A program made the position numbers and the translations under genes. This document shows positions 9,901 through 16,864 of a stretch of DNA of 20,691 bases, one piece after another. Every line of letters begins with the position of its first letter. The first letter of the stretch is position 1. The stretch comes from an uncultured Blautia sp. (GTDB taxonomy: Bacteria > Bacillota > Clostridia > Lachnospirales > Lachnospiraceae), in NCBI GenBank assembly GCA_900765525.1, contig CAAFRY010000028.1:1-20691 (forward strand). The letters are read 5' to 3'. The notes under the pieces are model-generated. The model searched no databases. It was not told the DNA's origin and saw only the letters and a program-made list of their open reading frames with translations.

Positions 9901-11177
9901 AGAGTTTTCCCGGTTCCTTCATACTCCTGCAGCTTTTCATTCTGTATGCTGTAAAAGCCCTGAATGTTCTCCTGGTTTTCTGCTGTGTTCAGAAAAGCTT
10001 CCCAGTCTAAATCCTCTGTCTGGCAGGCCTTCACAATCTCTATCCCTTCTTTTTGATTTACACCAGAGAATCCTGAACTCAAGTTCTGCAAATGCCGCAC
10101 ACTGGATATAAGAGCCATCTGTTTTCCCGGCTCTTCCCCTAAATCCTCAACCGCCAAAAACAAACTGTTAGTATGCACCCTGACCTCTGCCGGAATTCCA
10201 AGAACATGGCTGGAACTCACTTTCACTTCCACCAACAGATTTTCTCCGGGAATAAATTCCGGAAATAGCCCGGCAAACCGTCTTTCCCCAGGTCCCGCAG
10301 TATCCAGCACTGCCCGGTAAATTCTGGCGGTACCCTGGTCTTCATAGCTCCACCAATCCTGAGGCTGGCCCGGCTCCAAAAGAAGCTCTTTCACGGCTCC
10401 GCTTTCCTCCCCCAGAATCCGCAGGCTGGTCAGGCTCCGGATTACAGTATTTTCCATAAGCTTATGATAATTATTATCCCGAATGGTAAGGACCAGGGCG
10501 TCACCGTTTTCAATCTCTGCCTCCGGGGCTTCCAGAGTCTCAGGCTCCAGTCTTTCTACCGCCGCTCCTCCATAGTAGCCCATGATTTTCCGCCCTTCCC
10601 TATCCCTGTAATTTTTCCTGTAATTTTTCCCCTCCTTGTCCTGGCTTCTGCCTCCGTTCTTATCCATCCCTTCTATAATATCTCTGTCATAATCTATAAC
10701 ACCGTCCTCTGTGTAAAATACACCATAAACCATTCCCTGGCGATAATCATACTCCACCACATAACTGCCTTCTGTCCTGATTTCCTCCTCAATAGCGCCA
10801 AAGGGAAGAAGAACCTCCAGGATACTGTCTTCCCTCTTGCTCTTCTCCCCTTTGTAATCTATCCAGAAATAATCTCCTTTTCTCCAGGTCAGCTCCTGGG
10901 AAAAATCCTCCGGCTTCTCCTCCATAGCGGAGCCGAAATACTCCCTGTCCATGTTTTCTGTCAGTGTCTGCCACTCCCCGGTAGCTCTGGCGTAGGCCAT
11001 CTGGTTCTGGGCAGCCATAAACAAAGCCTGGGCGGCTTTATCCATCTGCGTTAGCTGTATGGTTCTCTGGTAACCCGCTACTGCTAAAAAGCCCACTGCC
11101 AGCAGCACTGCCCCTATAGCAGCTGCAGCCAATGTCTCCCACAAGGTAAAACCCTGGCTTCCTTTTTTGTTCTCCAT
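6981..11177 (-). CDS. Giant prepilin-like protein with duplicated beta-helix/GLUG-like ectodomain, candidate pilus-tip adhesin
   Basis: This is a 1398-residue protein. The nine-residue leader ends K-G-S-Q-G and is followed by F-T-L-W-E and a ~22-residue hydrophobic helix, a canonical class III prepilin start with Glu+5. Residues ~30-170 resemble a pilin helix and small head. The remainder is extracellular and rich in glycine-bounded repeats such as G-G-L-I-G, G-G-L-A-G-I, S-G-G-F-T-G-L and G-F-V-G-N-N-Y-G-T-I-R-N-C, typical of right-handed beta-helix or GLUG proteins. Module A spans ~355-818 and module B ~995-1398; a six-residue tandem repeat lies at ~710-755. No LPXTG anchor is seen. It is the last gene of the pilus cluster, starting 4 nt after the pilO stop. 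Pilins are usually 100-250 residues. The tip-adhesin role is inferred from architecture and position. Confidence 0.85.
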   Translation of the reverse strand: MENKKGSQGFTLWETLAAAAIGAVLLAVGFLAVAGYQRTIQLTQMDKAAQALFMAAQNQMAYARATGEWQTLTENMDREYFGSAMEEKPEDFSQELTWRKGDYFWIDYKGEKSKREDSILEVLLPFGAIEEEIRTEGSYVVEYDYRQGMVYGVFYTEDGVIDYDRDIIEGMDKNGGRSQDKEGKNYRKNYRDREGRKIMGYYGGAAVERLEPETLEAPEAEIENGDALVLTIRDNNYHKLMENTVIRSLTSLRILGEESGAVKELLLEPGQPQDWWSYEDQGTARIYRAVLDTAGPGERRFAGLFPEFIPGENLLVEVKVSSSHVLGIPAEVRVHTNSLFLAVEDLGEEPGKQMALISSVRHLQNLSSGFSGVNQKEGIEIVKACQTEDLDWEAFLNTAENQENIQGFYSIQNEKLQEYEGTGKTLANFHFLPDARGGAGLFARLDGESRQQLLVKNLVLRDFISAGFHGAGLVGEAESGSRLWAENIVLENPTVTAGEGAGGALAGSVDSGMLENCRVYLGEGESQTAGEKYQIGAMKAEEGTPGEKFRIHAASGISGGLIGQGKNLEIRNSFAAVPVSARKDGSAGGLAGILEEGGASSIVNCFTGGFTDRGEYTWAYGVAVLGDNGAAGGLIGRDKGNTKTEKSYSTCSVYGAISGGFTGLAEASEKIYKDCYALGQVFWKNPEEKQGPFLGLGLEHLNLSECYYLEQQPTTAEQPTTAEQQQTAEQPTTAEQLTTVESKTEKQQQTVEKQTAGNQAPGLEPAGYEELKAMSWYSWQSVSTYPYDSSREDREYPFPMTTGAGQEGGIHYGDWPGKAESSGEDEGGEETEGWTLGLVYYEVVEEKLYYHGYMASPSEEGTVYQEIMTQGEGLAGGLLREKNKFVTEDGYLVLVPRNMERKNIAAAYGTEGPSGEFKTLEACTENFEDTRGFVLEGYQPYVVNFTYAGRGQKLYLGQNLSPYYPVFGETVSFRVNLHLGDTVRPGDEEEANVYKIRSARHLQQMKALSWSHTEVSQVGYVQELDIRLSGMDFTENSVPADYTYQKPDQILASYTVQSYDTGQGIQSCAIWGMEGPMFGAVRSGSRLQGIRLYDSKSRENGALAVTNEGHIEDCRVEDSTGEITVETDQGPASGFVGNNYGTIRNCGFSGKVRGQEAYGLSQINQGTVENFEIHVLEPGKEGYEEIQVEAAETAAGAVGINRGILRQISFTGTVSGTWCAGFVGLNEGSVEACYANSILTAKEEGAGFVRSINGGQIQNCFAVGNIRGGLLAAGFGAGDNNNGTMENCYAALFGLEGEQVYRFLRGGGQEYRDCYWLNNSYVSGEIQGEGENSWEAGERGTPISYEELEVQEKTWKTYPYGSGYANTQAAGKTYPFPLWSSSFAEGALSFWGDWPQTG
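8962..9051 (-). repeat. Five tandem 18-bp units coding for (AEQPTT)-type hexapeptides
   Basis: Five consecutive 18-bp units start at 8962, 8980, 8998, 9016 and 9034. Units 2 and 4 are identical (plus strand GTTGTCGGCTGCTCTGCT) and the others differ at a few bases. Within the giant prepilin they encode E-Q-Q-P-T-T, A-E-Q-P-T-T, A-E-Q-Q-Q-T, A-E-Q-P-T-T and A-E-Q-L-T-T, followed by degenerate Q/T/E-rich sequence. The unit length is a multiple of three, so gain or loss of units would change length without breaking the frame. Confidence 0.9.
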
Positions 11178-11180
11178 ATC

Positions 11181-11750
11181 CTATTCTCCCTCCAAAGCAG
11201 CAGTGTCCTCCTCCCGGGTCTGCTCCTCCATATGTTCATAAAAAGTAAGAAGCACATTGCCTTCAAGGGCACCGCCCTGGTAGAAACCACCCTCTCTTAC
11301 AGACAATTCTACTTCCTTTAAAATACACCGGTATCTTCCCTGCTGAAGCTGTTCCAGTATTTTTCCGGCCTTCCCGTAGCTTTCCACTATAAAATCCAGC
11401 CACACATCTCTGCGGACCAGTCCCTGGTCCCTTGCAGGTTCCTCAAAGCTCATATGATAGGAAAGAGCCGGAGCCAAAATAGTGTGCAATTCCTGGATTT
11501 CCATCTGCAGATTGTTATAATCTGCCAGGATCCCTTTTTCCTCTCCTTCTTTTTGAGAAAGAACCTCTTCCATCCGGCTCTGTTTGGCTTTTTTCAGCAA
11601 AAGCTCTTCTTTTTGGTTCTCCAGCCATTCCGTATCATAGTTCTTCAAAGCCCGCTTCACAGGCAGCAGCAGTAACATCACATAAAGGCATAGCAGAAGG
11701 ATAAAGCACAGCCCGCCTATTATCCAGGCCTTCTTCCCGGTAACTCTCAT
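11181..11750 (-). CDS. pilO: PilO-like type IV pilus assembly protein
   Basis: This 189-residue protein has a short cytoplasmic N-terminus, one transmembrane segment (about residues 10-30), then a charged coiled-coil stretch (about 35-90) and a small alpha/beta domain ending in G-N-V-L-L-T-F-Y-E. This layout, and its place directly after pilM and pilN, matches PilO, which forms the PilM-N-O alignment scaffold around the pilus motor. Sequence-level recognition is weak, as usual for PilO in Gram-positives. The ATG overlaps the pilN stop (ATGA). The giant prepilin gene follows after 3 nt. Confidence 0.7.
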   Translation of the reverse strand: MRVTGKKAWIIGGLCFILLLCLYVMLLLLPVKRALKNYDTEWLENQKEELLLKKAKQSRMEEVLSQKEGEEKGILADYNNLQMEIQELHTILAPALSYHMSFEEPARDQGLVRRDVWLDFIVESYGKAGKILEQLQQGRYRCILKEVELSVREGGFYQGGALEGNVLLTFYEHMEEQTREEDTAALEGE

Positions 11751-12303
11751 GGCCCTTCCCCCTTTATCACAAAATCAATCACAACCTCTGCGGCTGCCCG
11801 GCCCGTACTCTCCTGAGTCCTTGCAGAAGAAACGGTGGCGTCTGACACTGCGGGTTCCTGCCGCAGCCGTTCTACTAAGCGAGACAGGCTTTGGAGATTT
11901 TCATGAGTACCGGATACCAAAGCCCGGCTTTCTTCTATATGCACAGACAGCACCTCTGCCCCCTGAGAAAAGCAAGCATCAATAACCTGCAGCATTTCCA
12001 GCCGGTCCGGAAGCTGCTTTTCCTGGCTGCTTATAGCGCTATCGTCATATCGGCGGTAGCGCTGTTCTATCTGCTCGTACTGGCTCAGCTGCTGTTCTAA
12101 ATCCCGGATTTCTCCTTTTATCTGCAGGAAGCTTTCCCGTGCCTCTCTTAAAGAGGCAATAGGCATCCAGATTCCTACTGTAACTGCCGCCCTCCCAGCA
12201 AGACACACACCAGAAGCCAGCAGGCTCTTTTGACTCTTTGTCCTTCTTCTGCCGCCAGATTCATCTTGGTTTTTCCCGGATGTTTCCACTGGTTTTTTCT
12301 CAT
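11747..12303 (-). CDS. pilN: PilN-like type IV pilus assembly protein, apparently frameshifted
   Basis: The best start is the ATG at 12303: it follows ACAGGAGGTAAGCC and lies 3 nt after the pilM stop. That frame encodes a PilN-like N-terminus (M-N-L-A-A-E-E, then R-A-C-W-L-L-V-C-V-L-L-G-G) but stops at 12177..12175 after 42 codons. The -1 frame then continues A-V-T-V-G-I-W-M-P-I-A-S, a coiled coil (about 30 residues) and a C-terminal alpha/beta domain ending V-I-D-F-V-I-K-G-E-G-P. Joining the frames at the GGGAGGG run (12190..12196) restores one uninterrupted membrane segment. The alternative, a GTG start at 12289, gives a 180-residue product but has no Shine-Dalgarno and puts an arginine inside the membrane helix. 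PilN normally bridges PilM and PilO. The stop overlaps pilO by 4 nt. Confidence 0.7.
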
Positions 12304-12306
12304 GGC

Positions 12307-13215
12307 TTACCTCCTGTTTCTGTCCCAGGCAATAGCTGCCGCTGCCCCTTCATAGACAAAAGGATTCTCTTTTTTTCCTGAAAAAAGCTGCCAAGCCGGT
12401 ATTATCTTTACCCCAGCGCTTTCCTTTATGGCCGGTAAAAGTCCGGAAGAATCTATTCCAATACCCCAGCAGTAAAGGGTATCCACGCTGCTTTGGGGAT
12501 AGGTGTACTGAAAAAAGTTTAAAGCCCGCATGACCTCCAGGCCAATCCTGTCCTGCTCCCTTGGAACAGAATAATCCTCTGTCCCTGCTTCCAGCTCTTT
12601 TCCTGTTTCATACCGGCCCTTTCGGAACATACACAATTTTCCCCTTTCCTCTCCCAGATAGAGAAGGGCAAAATCCCCGGGGACCTCTTCCTTTTTTTCC
12701 CTTTTGGCCCGGTCTATAAGCCCCTGGTAAACCACAGCCTCCGGCAGCGCCAGCACCAGCCTCATGCCCAGCCTTTTTACCAGTTCTCTGTATTTTTCTA
12801 TCAGCGCCTTCTGGGCAGCACCTGCTAAAAGCTCCAGATATTTCCCCTCTCCTTCCCTTTCCTCCCGTTCCAAAACTTCATAATCCAGGATGTAATCCCC
12901 TCTTTCCCAAGGCAGCTCCTGCAATTCATAGGGAAGATTCAGTTTAACCTGCTTTCTGCTCATGTCCGGCAGTTGCAGACGGGCTACATAGGTCAGTTTA
13001 TCCGGCAGCACTACCGCAGCCTGACCACATTCCTTGGCAAAAATGCCTGCTTTTTTCTCCAGCAATGCCCCCATTTCCTCCCAATCCAGAACACTGCCCT
13101 CCTCTGCAAGACCTGGGGGAAGAACTACCTCTTGAATGGCCAATACCTCTCTTCCCCTGCACAGGGCAAGCCTGGCCTTTCGGCTTTCTATCTGGATTCC
13201 CAAGCATTTCTTCAC
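12307..13215 (-). CDS. pilM: PilM-like actin-fold type IV pilus assembly ATPase
   Basis: This 302-residue cytoplasmic protein of the PilM/FtsA-like actin fold opens with K-K-C-L-G-I-Q-I, the phosphate-1 strand position. Other PilM-like segments are V-V-L-P-D-K-L-T-Y, L-N-L-P-Y-E-L-Q-E and L-P-E-A-V-V-Y-Q. PilM binds the PilN cytoplasmic tail and links it to the motor ATPases. The start is taken as the GTG at 13215: it overlaps the pilD stop (GTGA) and is preceded by AGGAGG at 9 nt. A longer frame from 13275 would overlap pilD by more than 60 nt. It is followed by pilN after 3 nt. Confidence 0.85.
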   Translation of the reverse strand: MKKCLGIQIESRKARLALCRGREVLAIQEVVLPPGLAEEGSVLDWEEMGALLEKKAGIFAKECGQAAVVLPDKLTYVARLQLPDMSRKQVKLNLPYELQELPWERGDYILDYEVLEREEREGEGKYLELLAGAAQKALIEKYRELVKRLGMRLVLALPEAVVYQGLIDRAKREKKEEVPGDFALLYLGEERGKLCMFRKGRYETGKELEAGTEDYSVPREQDRIGLEVMRALNFFQYTYPQSSVDTLYCWGIGIDSSGLLPAIKESAGVKIIPAWQLFSGKKENPFVYEGAAAAIAWDRNRR

Positions 13216-14000
13216 ACTAACATTCCTCCTGCCAATATAAATCCTAAATACCAGTCCACCACAGCTTCCCCCCAAAAAAGCGTTGCAATGCAGGCCAGAG
13301 AAATAGAGGGCGCCAGAGGTATCCTGGACTTTCGCTTTAAAATACAGTAGAAAAGGCCCAAAACACAGGACAGCAGCAAAAGAAAAACTCCTCTGCCAAT
13401 ACCTACATACAGTCCTGTGACTGCATACAGCTTCACATCTCCTCCGCCCATAGATTCCTTTCCCAGTATCCTGTCCATCAGAAGAACAGCGGCCAGTAAC
13501 ATTCCCCCCAGAAACAGGGCTCCTGCCAATCCTCTGAAAGCCTCACTGAAAACTCCTTTGGTAAGAAAAGGCAGAAAGACCAGCCACCAAAGAACAGCAG
13601 CCCATAAAAATTTGCGGGGAATGCGGTAGGTTTCCAAATCCACCAGAGAAATTCCCAGTAAGATACAGGATAATCCCATATAACACAGGGTTTCCCATTT
13701 CCATTGGTAATGTAAAAAGAGTCCTGCAAACACAACAGCCATAAGGATTTCCGTGAGAAAATAGCGGATAGATATTTTTTTCCCGCAATACCTGCACCTG
13801 CCTGCGGAAGCTGCATAGCTAAAAACCGGGAGCAAATCTCTTGCTCCCAGCTTATGTCCGCAAAAGGGACACCGGCTTCTGCCGGAAAGAGCGCTGCCGC
13901 CGTGAACCATCCTCCAGGCCATACAGTTTACAAAGCTCCCCGCCCCAGCCCCCGTAAAAGCAGCCAAAGTCGTTATATAAACATAAAAAGCTCTATCCAC
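13212..14000 (-). CDS. pilD: Type IV prepilin peptidase (PilD, aspartic protease A24 family)
   Basis: This 262-residue polytopic membrane protease cleaves prepilin leaders after the conserved glycine and, in most members, N-methylates the new terminus. The N-terminal cytoplasmic loop holds two zinc-type pairs, C-P-F-C (44, 47) and C-R-Y-C (69, 72). The catalytic aspartates are in L-V-D-L-E-T (D121) and M-G-G-G-D-V-K-L (D188). Around eight hydrophobic segments are present. The start is GTG at 14000 with AAGGAG upstream. It is expected to process all five prepilin-like proteins in this cluster. It lies 31 nt after the major pilin gene and overlaps pilM by 4 nt. Confidence 0.95.
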   Translation of the reverse strand: MDRAFYVYITTLAAFTGAGAGSFVNCMAWRMVHGGSALSGRSRCPFCGHKLGARDLLPVFSYAASAGRCRYCGKKISIRYFLTEILMAVVFAGLFLHYQWKWETLCYMGLSCILLGISLVDLETYRIPRKFLWAAVLWWLVFLPFLTKGVFSEAFRGLAGALFLGGMLLAAVLLMDRILGKESMGGGDVKLYAVTGLYVGIGRGVFLLLLSCVLGLFYCILKRKSRIPLAPSISLACIATLFWGEAVVDWYLGFILAGGMLV

Positions 14001-14031
14001 TTTCGCTCCTTTTCCCTGGCCGGATTTACTT

Positions 14032-14418
14032 CTACCGCCAGTTCAGGCTTACCTGTCCGTCCTGGTCAATGGAAACCTGAATCACCTTTCCCTTATTATC
14101 TGCAGATTGTCCGTAGGCCTCTCCGGCAGCCCCCTGGTCCTCCACCAAGGTGCCTTGCTCCGCATTATAATACAGTGTTCTGGCCTCCTGGTCCTCCAGG
14201 TATTCAGTTACCATAGCAGCCTTAGCCGCCCTTTCGTTGGCCTTATCCGTGCTTTCTCTGGCAGATTCCAGTCTTCCGCTGAAAATAGGTATGGAAATCA
14301 CCACAAGGATAGCGATAATGGCCACCACAATTAACAGCTCCGCCAGGGTAAATCCCTTGCTGTCCCTTACTTTTCCTCTTGGTGTCATTAAGCCGTTTAA
14401 TTTTTTTGCCGCTGTCAT
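14032..14418 (-). CDS. pilA: Major type IV pilin (prepilin)
   Basis: This is a 128-residue prepilin with a 22-residue basic leader (D-S-K-G) cleaved before F-T-L-A-E-L-L-I-V-V-A-I-I-A-I-L, giving a mature protein of about 106 residues with the conserved Glu+5. The hydrophobic N-terminal helix continues to about residue 60, followed by a small polar C-terminal domain ending V-S-L-N-W-R. There is no cysteine, so no disulfide-closed D-region like Gram-negative PilA. I call it the major pilin from its canonical leader, small size and a strong GGAGG site at 8 nt, but this is inference. The preceding gap is the largest in the pilus cluster. Confidence 0.88.
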   Translation of the reverse strand: MTAAKKLNGLMTPRGKVRDSKGFTLAELLIVVAIIAILVVISIPIFSGRLESARESTDKANERAAKAAMVTEYLEDQEARTLYYNAEQGTLVEDQGAAGEAYGQSADNKGKVIQVSIDQDGQVSLNWR

Positions 14419-14439
14419 TCAATCTTCCTCCGTTTTGCC

Positions 14440-14556
14440 TTATTTTTCTTTTTTTATTGCCATTTTTTCCTCAGACTTTCTTTCTGTATCCTTTTCACCC
14501 TCTCCGGCCAAGGGTGTGGCCTCTTTCTTCAGCTCTTCTTTAAGCTTATCTTTCAT
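14440..14556 (-). CDS. Possible 38-residue charged micro-ORF between pilC and pilA
   Basis: An ATG at 14556 opens 38 codons ending 21 nt before the pilin ATG. The product would be very rich in Lys and Glu (M-K-D-K-L-K-E-E-L-K-K-E near the start, K-S-E-E-K-M-A-I-K-K-E-K at the end) and is probably helical and soluble. The upstream sequence (AAAGAAGAG) is only a weak ribosome binding site. No family is recognised. It occupies most of the 170-nt pilC-pilA gap, which could instead be an A/G-rich untranslated leader. No convincing terminator is seen in this gap. Confidence 0.3.
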   Translation of the reverse strand: MKDKLKEELKKEATPLAGEGEKDTERKSEEKMAIKKEK

Positions 14557-14588
14557 CTCTTCTTTAGGGTCTGAACTTCTTACTGCCC

Positions 14589-15797
14589 TTACAGCAGTTC
14601 ATACATGCGGAACATAGGCAGATAAACCGCCAGCACAATAAATCCCGCAAAAAGGGCCATGAGAATCAAGACGGTGGGTTCCAGTCTCTGTATGGCCCGT
14701 TGGGAAGCCTCCCCCAACTCATTTTCAAAATACTTTCCTGCCAGGCCCAGGGTGTTTTCCAGTTCTCCGGTTTCTTCCCCCATACGGCACATTTCCCCCA
14801 AGGTATCCGGCAGCCCTTTTATTTCTCCCAGGCAGGTCCCCAGGCTTCTTCCCTCCTGAATCTGTCCTGCCATCCGGGACACCGCCCTTCCCACAGCCCG
14901 GTTATCCAGCACACGTCCCGTAATCTCCAGAGCCCTCCCCAGATGAATCCCCGCTGTAAGCAAAGTCTCCAGGGATGTAGAAAACTGAAGCCCGGCAGCC
15001 AGCATCTGAAGCTTTCCGGCTACCGGCAGCCTCAGCTTTATTCTGTCCCAGACCAGTCGCCCCTCTGCCTTGTTCAGGACCAGCCGGAATCCGGCCAGCA
15101 GCAAAAGTACCACTGCCGTTATCAGCCAAAGGTATCTGCCCAGAAATCCGGAAATCCCAATCAGGACACGGGTGATAAAGGGCAGGCTGCCTCCCAGCTC
15201 AGAAAAAGCCTGTGTCATAGAAGGCACCACATAAAGCATAACTACAGCCAGCACTGCTAAGGCCACAGCCAGCACAAAGGCCGGATAAGCCAGAGACTGC
15301 CGGAGCTTCTGTCTCATTTTGTAGCTGTCCCCATAATATTTGCCCAAGGTACGAAAGGTCTGCTCCAGACTGCCTGCCTCCTCCCCTGCCCGGACGCTTT
15401 CCAGAAAAACCCCGGGAAGATGAGAATAATTTTTTTCAAAGCTTTCTGCCACTGTGCTGCCTCTGGAGATTTCCTCTCCTGACAGAGCCAGCATTTTCTT
15501 TAATCCCTTATCCCTGGTCTGCCTGGCCGCCAGCTCCATACCTCTGTCCGCAGACATTCCCGAACCCAGAATCAGGGACAGCTGAGAACAGAGAAGAGCT
15601 AGTTCCTTACGCTCTGTCTTTGCTCTCCCAATATCCATGGATAGCAGCTTTTTGACTCTGCCCTGCTCTTTTAGGCTGGTCAGAACCGGATACCTGTTCC
15701 GGATTTCTCTTATGGCAGCCTCCCGGCTCTCAGCCCGGATTTCCCCGGACACCTTTTTCCCTTGTTCATCCAGAGCCCGGTACAAATATATTTCCAA
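14589..15797 (-). CDS. pilC: Type IV pilus inner-membrane platform protein (PilC/GspF family)
   Basis: This 402-residue polytopic membrane protein has two GspF-type domains. The first (about 65-190) includes Q-L-S-L-I-L-G-S-G-M-S and the second (about 265-390) includes L-E-T-L-L-T-A-G-I and C-R-M-G-E-E-T-G-E-L. Three hydrophobic segments lie near 165-190, 215-240 and 370-395. The platform converts ATPase rotation into pilin insertion or removal. The start is the TTG at 15797 (M-E-I-Y-L-Y-R-A-L-D), 2 nt after the pilT stop with GGGAGG at about 8 nt. An ATG-initiated frame from 15908 would overlap pilT by over 100 nt and encode unrelated residues. Confidence 0.93.
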   Translation of the reverse strand: MEIYLYRALDEQGKKVSGEIRAESREAAIREIRNRYPVLTSLKEQGRVKKLLSMDIGRAKTERKELALLCSQLSLILGSGMSADRGMELAARQTRDKGLKKMLALSGEEISRGSTVAESFEKNYSHLPGVFLESVRAGEEAGSLEQTFRTLGKYYGDSYKMRQKLRQSLAYPAFVLAVALAVLAVVMLYVVPSMTQAFSELGGSLPFITRVLIGISGFLGRYLWLITAVVLLLLAGFRLVLNKAEGRLVWDRIKLRLPVAGKLQMLAAGLQFSTSLETLLTAGIHLGRALEITGRVLDNRAVGRAVSRMAGQIQEGRSLGTCLGEIKGLPDTLGEMCRMGEETGELENTLGLAGKYFENELGEASQRAIQRLEPTVLILMALFAGFIVLAVYLPMFRMYELL

Positions 15798-15799
15798 AG

Positions 15800-16855
15800 C
15801 TAGACCCTCCCTTCTCTCAGCATTTTCCCCAGATACTCTCTGTCCCTCCCTGCTTCCAGGGCAATCCGGGAGCTGATTCTGCCCTCCCTCACCATACCCA
15901 GGAGACAATTGTCCATGGTAATGCTGCCTGCCGCCCCTCCGCTAAGTATGGCGGAAAAAATCTGTGGGGTCTTACCTTCCCGGATAAGATTACGGATTGC
16001 AGGAGTCACCATCATCACCTCACAGGCAGCCTCTCTTCCTCTGCCTTTTGCCGAGGGTAAAAGCTGCTGGGCGGCTACAGCCTGAAGACACAGGGAAAGC
16101 TCCAGGCGAATCTGGGGCTGCTGATAGGGAGGAAAGGCCCCAACCAAACGGTCTACCGCCTCAACTGCAGAGTTGGTGTGAAGGGTGGCAAAGACCAGGT
16201 GTCCGGTCTGAGCAGCCACCAAAGCAGTCTCCATGGTTTCTCTGTCCCGCATCTCTCCTATGAGAAGAATATCCGGGTCCTGCCTCAGGCTGGCCCGCAG
16301 CCCCCGGGAAAAGCTTTCCGTATCCTGTCCCACCTGTCTCTGATTAAACACACATTTATCCGGTGCATAAATATATTCCACCGGGTCCTCTAAGGTTATG
16401 ACATGGGCCGCTCTCTGATGATTAATCTCTTCCAGCACAGCCGCCAAAGTGGTGGACTTCCCGCTGCCTGTTTCTCCTGCAATAAGAACAAGTCCCTTCT
16501 GAAACAAGGTAAAATTCTTAACACTTAAAGGCAGCCCCAGTTCCTTCAGAGATGGAATCACACCTTTTAAAATACGCAGGGCTGCAGAAATTCTTCCCTG
16601 CTGCCAAAACAGACTGCCCCTGACTCTGACCCCCTCTACCGTCACCGCCACCTCTGCCTCTTCCTGCCCATATAAAAAGGCCTCCCCCTGCAGTTCCCCG
16701 GCCCAGAACTGAAGCTGCTCTTTGGTAAGAATCTGCTCTTCCTCCTGGACTCTCAGCTCTCCGTCTATGCGAAATACAGGTTTCAGCCCCTGAACAAGAT
16801 GGATGTCCGAGGCCTTTTTCTCTGCCGCCTGTTTTATCAATTCTCTAAGCTCCAT
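15800..16855 (-). CDS. pilT: Type IV pilus retraction ATPase PilT
   Basis: This 351-residue hexameric ATPase powers pilus disassembly. Walker A is G-E-T-G-S-G-K-S-T (128-136), the Asp box includes I-T-L-E-D-P-V-E-Y, Walker B is D-I-L-L-I-G-E-M-R-D, and the His box is H-L-V-F-A-T-L-H-T. The PilT-specific C-terminal motif A-I-R-N-L-I-R-E-G-K (286-295) separates it from PilB. An AGGGAGGAAGT site precedes the ATG. It follows pilB by 9 nt. Its presence predicts retractile pili capable of twitching or DNA uptake rather than a secretion-only pseudopilus. Confidence 0.96.
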   Translation of the reverse strand: MELRELIKQAAEKKASDIHLVQGLKPVFRIDGELRVQEEEQILTKEQLQFWAGELQGEAFLYGQEEAEVAVTVEGVRVRGSLFWQQGRISAALRILKGVIPSLKELGLPLSVKNFTLFQKGLVLIAGETGSGKSTTLAAVLEEINHQRAAHVITLEDPVEYIYAPDKCVFNQRQVGQDTESFSRGLRASLRQDPDILLIGEMRDRETMETALVAAQTGHLVFATLHTNSAVEAVDRLVGAFPPYQQPQIRLELSLCLQAVAAQQLLPSAKGRGREAACEVMMVTPAIRNLIREGKTPQIFSAILSGGAAGSITMDNCLLGMVREGRISSRIALEAGRDREYLGKMLREGRV

Positions 16856-16864
16856 ACTTCCTCC

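Noticed and set aside
14490..14515. Possible promoter TTGGCC-17 bp-TACAGA upstream of pilA
   Set aside because: The -10 element matches only three of six bases and the -35 four; an independent pilin promoter is plausible but this one is not supported.
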